NCBI GenBank assembly: GCA_022225965.2
Contig: JAKJXP020000026.1
Span: 186,001 to 250,000, forward strand
From: Diatrype stigma
Lineage: Eukaryota > Ascomycota > Sordariomycetes > Xylariales > Diatrypaceae
Direction of reading: 5' to 3'
Length of the DNA stretch: 64,000 nt
Shown: positions 58,492-64,000 of the stretch, in pieces
How the letters are laid out: every line of letters starts with the position of its first letter
Position numbering within the stretch: position 1 is the stretch's first letter
Program-made: the position numbers and the translations under genes
The notes under the pieces: model-generated
What the model was told of the DNA's origin: nothing
Seen by the model: the letters and a program-made list of their open reading frames with translations, nothing else
Database searches by the model: none

Positions 58492-61400
58492 ATGGCTGGT
58501 GAATACGAACGGCATCCGTTCCTGCTCACTATACAAGATGTTGCGAAGAGTCTTGGTACAGATATCGAGCGAGGGCTCACCACTTCCCGAGTTACCGAAC
58601 TACAACAGAAATATCCCCTCAATGAACTTGACGTCGGTGGCGCTATTCCGTGGTATAAGATATTCCTGAAGCAACTGTTTAATGCTATGATATTGGTATG
58701 TGCTTCTCTTTGTCCTAAGAAACGACAACTTTCTAACGCACTCTCACACCATTAGGTCCTGCTTTTTGCAACGGTTCTGAGTTTCGCTGTCCGGGATTGG
58801 ATCGAGGGCGGGGTTCTCGTAGCTGTCATTGTTCTCAATGTTTCAATTGGGTTCTATCAGGAGTACGGAGCCGAGAAGAAGATGGATACTCTCAAAGCTC
58901 TCTCTTCTCCCTCTGCCATGGTCCTTCGTGATGGCAAGACCCAAGTTATTCCCAAGTAAGTATATACCCATACGCCCCACTACCCTGTTCACAGTCGATC
59001 TGACCTCCTATAGCGCACAGGTCGTCCCCGGAGATATCGTCATCCTGAAAATGGGCGACACAGTCCCTGCCGACATTCGTCTCTTCGAGGCCATGAACCT
59101 AGCGGCCGACGAACAGAGTCTCACCGGAGAGTCAATCCCCGTCGAAAAGATCGTAGAACATCTAGAGAGTGAAGAGCTTGGAATCGGTGACCGCATAAAC
59201 ATCGCTTATGGCACCACCACTGTCCGAAAGGGCCGTGGCCGTGGCATTGTCATTGCTACTGGCATGGAAACCGAAGTAGGCAAGATTGCTGCTTCGACTA
59301 CCAAGAAGACGCGGAAGGCCGGACGCTCGATGAACTATAAGAAGTACGGAAAGCGACAGCCAATCATCGGTCTCGCCAGGCGTACCTACGATTTTGTCGG
59401 CAAATTCCTAGGATTGACTGAAGGCACGCCTTTGCAGAGAAAGCTCTCCAAGCTGGCGTACATGCTATTTGGATGTGCTCTCTTCCTTGCTGTCATTGTC
59501 TTTGCGGTCAACAAGTTCAATGTACCGCCGGAGGTCATCATTTATGCCATCAGCACGGGCATCGCCATCATTCCGGAATCTCTTGTTGCGTAAGTCGATT
59601 CCTAGTCCTTACCCCATGACTCATACGATTGTCGCTAATACTTATGTCACTTCCTAGGGTCCTTACTATTACCATGGTTGTAGCGGTGACCGTTATGAGG
59701 AAAGCCAATGTCGTCGTTCGAGATCTATCGGCCCTTGAGGCGCTAGGTGGTGTCACTAACATCTGCTCTGATAAAACTGGAACCTTGACGCAAGGTGCAA
59801 TGATTGTTCGGAATGTCTGGATTCCCACCAAATCGATCTACACTGTCGTGGACTCGAAACACCCAAGCGACCCTACCGAGGGTCGCGTCACCTTTTCTGA
59901 AGCCAGGGACGAGCCTGAGAAGAAGCCCGAGGAAGAGGCGCGCGACTTCGACCAGGAACGTAGTGCGGCGGCGCTCAGGTTCGACGTTCCGGATGAGAAG
60001 CTCAACCCCAAGCCGAAGCACAAAGAAGGCGATGATCCGGATGCAACCATGACACCCGAACTCGAAACATTCTTGCGATCGGCAGCACTATGCAACTTGG
60101 CTACCGTCCGCTATGAAGAGGAGCCCAAACCCGACCAGCCCCGGTGGCAGGTCACTGGCGAGCCCACCGAAATTGCCCTTCAGGTGTTTGCGCATAGATT
60201 CCAGAAAGGCAAGAAGGTCATCGAGGCCGAAGGCTGGAAGCAAGTCGCCGAATTTCCCTTTGACAGCAGCATCAAGCGCATGTCTGTCGTATACAATGGG
60301 CCCGACAGCACAAACAGCACGGTGTTCACAAAAGGTGCTGTTGAGCGAATCCTTGACTTGTGCACGACCGTCGGGACTGGTGAGGCCCAAGAGCCCATGA
60401 CTGAGGAATACAAGGAGACGATTCTTCATCAGATGGACGTGTTCGCGAAGCAGGGCCAACGTGTCCTGGCCGTCGCCTATCGTCCTTGGGACGGTTCCTT
60501 CGAAGAGAAAGAGTCCACGGAACACAACGCAGACAATGAGGCGCTCCGCGGCCGAGTCGAGAGCGACCTCATTCTCCTCGGTCTAGCTGGCATATACGAC
60601 CCACCGCGCAGGGAGACCACTCCGGCCATCGCCGAGTGCTCGACCGCCGGCATCCGGGTGCACATGCTGACGGGCGACCACCCGGCCACAGCGGAAGCCA
60701 TCGCGAAGGAAGTCGGCATCATCCCGCACAACCTCGGGATCCTGCCGGCGGACATCGCCAGCACGGTGGTGCAGAAGGCCAGCGACTTCGACAGGCTGAC
60801 GGACGCGGAGATCGACGCGATGCCGGAGCTGCCGCTCGTGCTCGCGCGCTGCGCGCCCGACACCAAGACGCGCATGATCGACGCGCTGCGGCGGCGCGAC
60901 GCCTACATGGCCATGACGGGCGACGGGGTCAACGACGCGCCGTCGCTGTCGCGGGCCGACGTCGGCATCGCCATGGGCTCGGGCTCGGACGTGGCCAAGG
61001 GCGCGGCCAAGATCGTGCTGACGGACGACAAGTTCAACTCGATCGTGGCGGCGATCCGCGAGGGGCGGCGCATGTTCGACAACATCCAGAAGTTCATCCT
61101 GCACCTGCTGACGTCCAACGTCGGCGAGGTCATCCTGCTGATCTGCGGCCTCGGCTTCCAGGACGCCTCGGGCCTGTCGGTGTTCCCCGTCTCGCCCCTG
61201 CACATCCTCTGGATCAACATGGTCACGTCGTCCTTCCCCGCCTTCGGGCTCGGCAAGGAGCGCGCCGCCGCCGACGTCATGCGCAAGCCGCCCCAGGACA
61301 AGCGCCGCGGCGTCTTCACCACCCAGGTGCTGGTCGACATGGTCGTGTACGGCTTCCTCATGGGCACGCTGACGCTGATGACCTTCGTCGTCGTCGTCTA

Positions 61401-62028
61401 CGGCGCCAACGGCGGCGAGCTCGGCGAGAACTGCAACACCGTGCACACCGAGGCCTGCGGGCCCGTGTTCCGCGCCCGCGCCGCCGTCTTCGCCGAGCTG
61501 ACCTGGCTCATCCTCATCAGCGCCTGGGAGTTCAAGAGCATCCGCCGGTCCATGTTCCGGCTCAACCCGCACGAGGACGACAACAACGACAGCAACGACA
61601 GCAAGAAGAGGAGCGGCTTCCCCTTCTTCCGCGACGTCTGGGACAACCAGTTCCTGTTCTGGGCCGTCACGATCGGGGCGCTGTCCGTGTTCCCCGTCGT
61701 CTACATCCCGGTGCTCAACACGCTCGTTTTCAAGCACCAGGCCATCACGTGGGAGTGGGCGCTGGCCGTCGCCGGGCTCCTCGTGTTCGTCGCCGGCATG
61801 GAGCTCTGGAAGCTGACCAAGCGCGCCTTCCGCCTGTTCGAGGACAAGCCCGTCGTCCGCGGCGCCTTCGCCCAGGGCAGCGACCAAGGTGGCGGCGGTC
61901 GCCGCTTCCACCGCACGATGAGCTTCGGCTCGCTCAAGAGCTGGCGCAGCATCGGCCGCAGCCACACCCGCGACCTGAGCTTCTCAAGGTCGAGCACCCG
62001 CGAGGAGAAGAATAGGGAGAGGGGCTGA
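58492..62028 (+). CDS. ENA1: ENA-type P-type ATPase, Na+/K+ efflux (type IID)
   Basis: Exons 58492-58695, 58756-58955, 59014-59589 and 59658-62028 join in phase to 1116 residues. It is a complete P-type ATPase: LKQLFNAMILVLLFATVLSF for the first membrane helices, GDTVPADIRL and LTGESIPVEK in the actuator, PESLV in helix 4, the phosphorylation site DKTGTLT at Asp365, KGAVERIL in the nucleotide domain, and MTGDGVNDAPSL at the hinge. The later helices follow, with NMVTSSFPAFGLG. The FYQEYGAEKKMDTLKALSSP segment and the basic loop TTKKTRKAGRSMNYKKYGKR are typical of fungal ENA sodium pumps rather than SERCA or H+-ATPases. It exports Na+/K+ across the plasma membrane at high pH or salt. The tail is Arg/Ser-rich. 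From about 60,620 onward codons become almost only G/C-ending. Confidence 0.94.
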
Positions 62029-62674
62029 ATGCTGGTCACTGATTCCTTGGTGCTTTGAGCAAGTTTACCATCTGTTCCCTTGGTTGGTGGTAGATACGGG
62101 GACGGACGCCTTGAAGCGGAGGGCGGGAAAATAGGAGGTCGATGTGAGGTTGTACCTATACATATACATGCGTGTACAGGGATGATGGCGGATGTATCGG
62201 AGTGAATGATGGGAACGAATGTCAGTTATAATGATCTTATGTCAAGAGAGAGTAACGTGGGAGAGTCGAAAGGAACAAATACTGATACCAATAGAATACT
62301 CATGCATGTAGCTATTCACAACGGCTTGGTTTAGGGGGCGCTGATTACTTAGGGCAAGTCCTGATAAGGTGCAAGGTAGTAAGTAAACTTGTATACGCAT
62401 TAATTGTCACTAGACCAGCTCGAAAGTCTTCCTGTTGGGCTCCCCTGGCAACTATATTCAAACTATGATATGTGTATAGGTATAGGACACAGGCTAGTTA
62501 TACATATTGAATAGGAAAATGTGTGGATGGGTATCACAAGTTTTATTATTTCCGTGCTCTGCAGCATCTATATAGACAGGTACATATTGGAATATTGGAA
62601 TGATTACCAGTGTTGGTTTGTAATGAATGTATATATACACACAACCCCAGGAAAGACAACCGCCCTGGCTCTCC
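62029..62674. other. Intergenic, convergent ENA / FAD oxidase
   Basis: About 0.65 kb of AT-rich 3' flanking DNA. No gene or structured RNA is seen. Confidence 0.6.
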
Positions 62675-64000
62675 TTACCTAGGGCACAGCCGTCCGTTCT
62701 GGGTCGGGTAGTAGTCGATCTGGCCGGTGACGTACCAGTCCTCGGAGCCGACCGCCGTCGGCGCATACAGCACGCCCCAGGGGTCGTACTTCTGCTTCAG
62801 GGCGTACAGGTAGTCGTAGTTGGCGCCGTAGAAGGCCTGCTGCCAGTCGGGCTCGTTGATGTCGGCCTCGTTTACGTAGGCGCCGGCCCCGGGCGACGCC
62901 TCGCGCCACGGCCGCATCCACTCGACCAGCTGCCGGTTGGCGTCGGCGATCTCCTGGGCCGTCGACTCCTGCGTCCACGTCACGCCCAGCAGCGCGTGCA
63001 TCAGCGTGGCGCGCCACGCCGGGTTCACCGCGTTGGTCTGGTTGACCGTCGGGTTCGCCGCCGCCTTGATGTTGTACCCCAGCATCATCCCCGCCGCCTC
63101 GACGCTCTGCCGCAGCGCCGCCGTCTGCGCCGCCAGCTTGGCCCCGTCCTCCCAGTTGGACCGCGGGAACAGCCGCGACCCCGTCTTGAACGACCACACG
63201 CCCACCTGCTCCGTCGACGGCGCCCACGTGCCCTCGAGCGCCGCCACCACACCGCTGTACTCCGCGTACGCAACATCCGTGACGTTGATGCCGAGGGCCT
63301 CGAGCTCGCCGAAGAGCGGCGTCGCTGCTGCCGCTTCCAGCGCTGCTGTGTCCATGTCGTTGCCCCACGACGGTGCCATCGAGAAGGAGCAGGAGCTCGT
63401 CGTCGTGCATGCGATCGACCAGTAGTTGTACAGGCCGGCGTCGGCCCATTCGGGAAATTTGGCGAAGACGGCGTCGATGCCCGACCAGAACGTCTCGATC
63501 GGGACGGTATCCGAGGAGGCGAAGGTGTAGGCGAGGGTGGTCACCGGCGTCCTGGGATAAGCCCGGATCACCAGAGAAGTGACGATGCCCCAGGTGCTGC
63601 CGCCGCCGCCGCGGAGCGCGAAGAAGAGATCCGGGTAGTGCTGCTCGTCGACGGTGACGAAGAAGCCGTTGGGGAGGACGACCTGCATGGACAGGACCTG
63701 GTCGGCAGCCATTCCGTACAGCGAGGACAGCGGCGAGTGGCCGCCGCCGAGGGTGTAGCCGCCGCCGATGCCGACAGTGCGCGCCGCGCCGCCGACGACG
63801 TGGAGGTCGAGGTCATCCGCGGCCTGGTACAGGTCGAGGGCGGCAACACCGGCGCCGATCTGGAAAGCCGGGCCCTGGTAGCCCGAAGCCCTGTGCGTGA
63901 ACTTGGCGCCGAGGTACCTGATGTCCTGGAAGTTGTGCGTCCAGATCGAGAGCGCCCCGGCGCCGGTCGACTTGGCGTTGAAGTCGTGGCCCTTGTTCTT
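62675..64000 (-). CDS. FAD-linked oxidase, berberine-bridge type (partial)
   Basis: The frame is open from the window edge at 64000 to the stop at 62675 and shows the C-terminal 441 residues; the start lies beyond the window. The FAD-binding half has KGHDFNAKSTGAGALSIWTH, VGGAARTVGIGGGYTLGGGH and FFALRGGGGSTWGIVTS. The C-terminal BBE segment is FYGANYDYLYALKQKYDPWG and VLYAPTAVGSEDW. These PP-loop/VAO-type flavoenzymes oxidise sugars, alcohols or secondary metabolites and are often secreted in fungi; the signal peptide, if any, is not in view. The covalent FAD attachment His/Cys pair cannot be fully judged from the visible part. Codons are strongly G/C-ending. A GTAAGG donor-like site overlaps the stop codon, so one further small exon cannot be excluded. 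Confidence 0.9.
   Translation of the reverse strand, partial: KNKGHDFNAKSTGAGALSIWTHNFQDIRYLGAKFTHRASGYQGPAFQIGAGVAALDLYQAADDLDLHVVGGAARTVGIGGGYTLGGGHSPLSSLYGMAADQVLSMQVVLPNGFFVTVDEQHYPDLFFALRGGGGSTWGIVTSLVIRAYPRTPVTTLAYTFASSDTVPIETFWSGIDAVFAKFPEWADAGLYNYWSIACTTTSSCSFSMAPSWGNDMDTAALEAAAATPLFGELEALGINVTDVAYAEYSGVVAALEGTWAPSTEQVGVWSFKTGSRLFPRSNWEDGAKLAAQTAALRQSVEAAGMMLGYNIKAAANPTVNQTNAVNPAWRATLMHALLGVTWTQESTAQEIADANRQLVEWMRPWREASPGAGAYVNEADINEPDWQQAFYGANYDYLYALKQKYDPWGVLYAPTAVGSEDWYVTGQIDYYPTQNGRLCPR

Noticed and set aside
60583..61965. Open frames of about 460 codons on both strands over the ENA 3' half
   Set aside because: They mirror the ENA frame, consist of Arg/Gly/Ala/His-rich text with no domain, and exist only because third positions are nearly all G/C.

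Overview
The window is nuclear DNA of a filamentous ascomycete (Pezizomycotina, most likely Sordariomycetes). The genes are eukaryotic, dense and split by short introns, mostly 45-120 nt, with GTAAGT/GTATGT-type donors. The gene set is the usual filamentous-fungal one: RAD51, NUP120, ENA-type P-ATPase, Csm1/Pcs1, retromer Vps26, Arp2/3 subunit, Dpm1, uL6. Coding exons are often strongly G/C-ending, while intergenic DNA is AT-richer and full of simple repeats. I rebuilt 20 protein genes and one intron-containing tRNA gene by following splice sites and reading phase by hand. All exon borders are predictions without transcript support.

Left part (0.7-14.4 kb): a RING-finger protein (+), an APH-fold kinase-like protein ending in a peroxisomal-type AKL tripeptide (-), the U3 snoRNP WD-repeat protein Dip2/Utp12 (-) head to head with the Arp2/3 subunit ARPC2 (+), and an F-box-like protein with a Gln/Tyr repeat tail (-). 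Two unrelated tandem-repeat arrays (14.7-15.4 kb) lead into a gene-free stretch of about 5.2 kb.

Middle (20.6-31.1 kb): cystathionine beta-lyase (-), the mitochondrial AAA extractor Msp1 (-) head to head with the monopolin-type kinetochore protein Csm1/Pcs1 (+), then a questin-oxidase-like protein (-) head to head with a UBE3D-like (HECT_2) ubiquitin ligase (+). From 31.1 to 35.7 kb DNA is gene-poor and holds only tRNA-Glu(UUC) and a small secreted cysteine-containing protein, whose last exon carries three of its four cysteines.

Right part (35.7-64 kb): ribosomal protein L9/uL6 (-) and VPS26 (+) share a promoter region. They are followed by NUP120 (-), RAD51 (-), a SAC3/CSN8-fold-like protein (-), a stand-alone amidoligase (+), DPM1 (-), an acidic AT-hook-like protein (-), an ENA-type cation ATPase (+) with three PacC-type GCCAAG cores upstream, and the 3' part of a berberine-bridge-type FAD oxidase (-) cut by the window edge.

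Most genes are housekeeping and unrelated in pathway; I see no metabolic cluster. The accessory-looking items are the amidoligase, the small secreted protein, the questin-oxidase-like protein and the FAD oxidase. The most notable sequence-level signal is an abrupt change to almost exclusively G/C-ending codons in the 3' parts of several genes (DIP2, NUP120, ENA).
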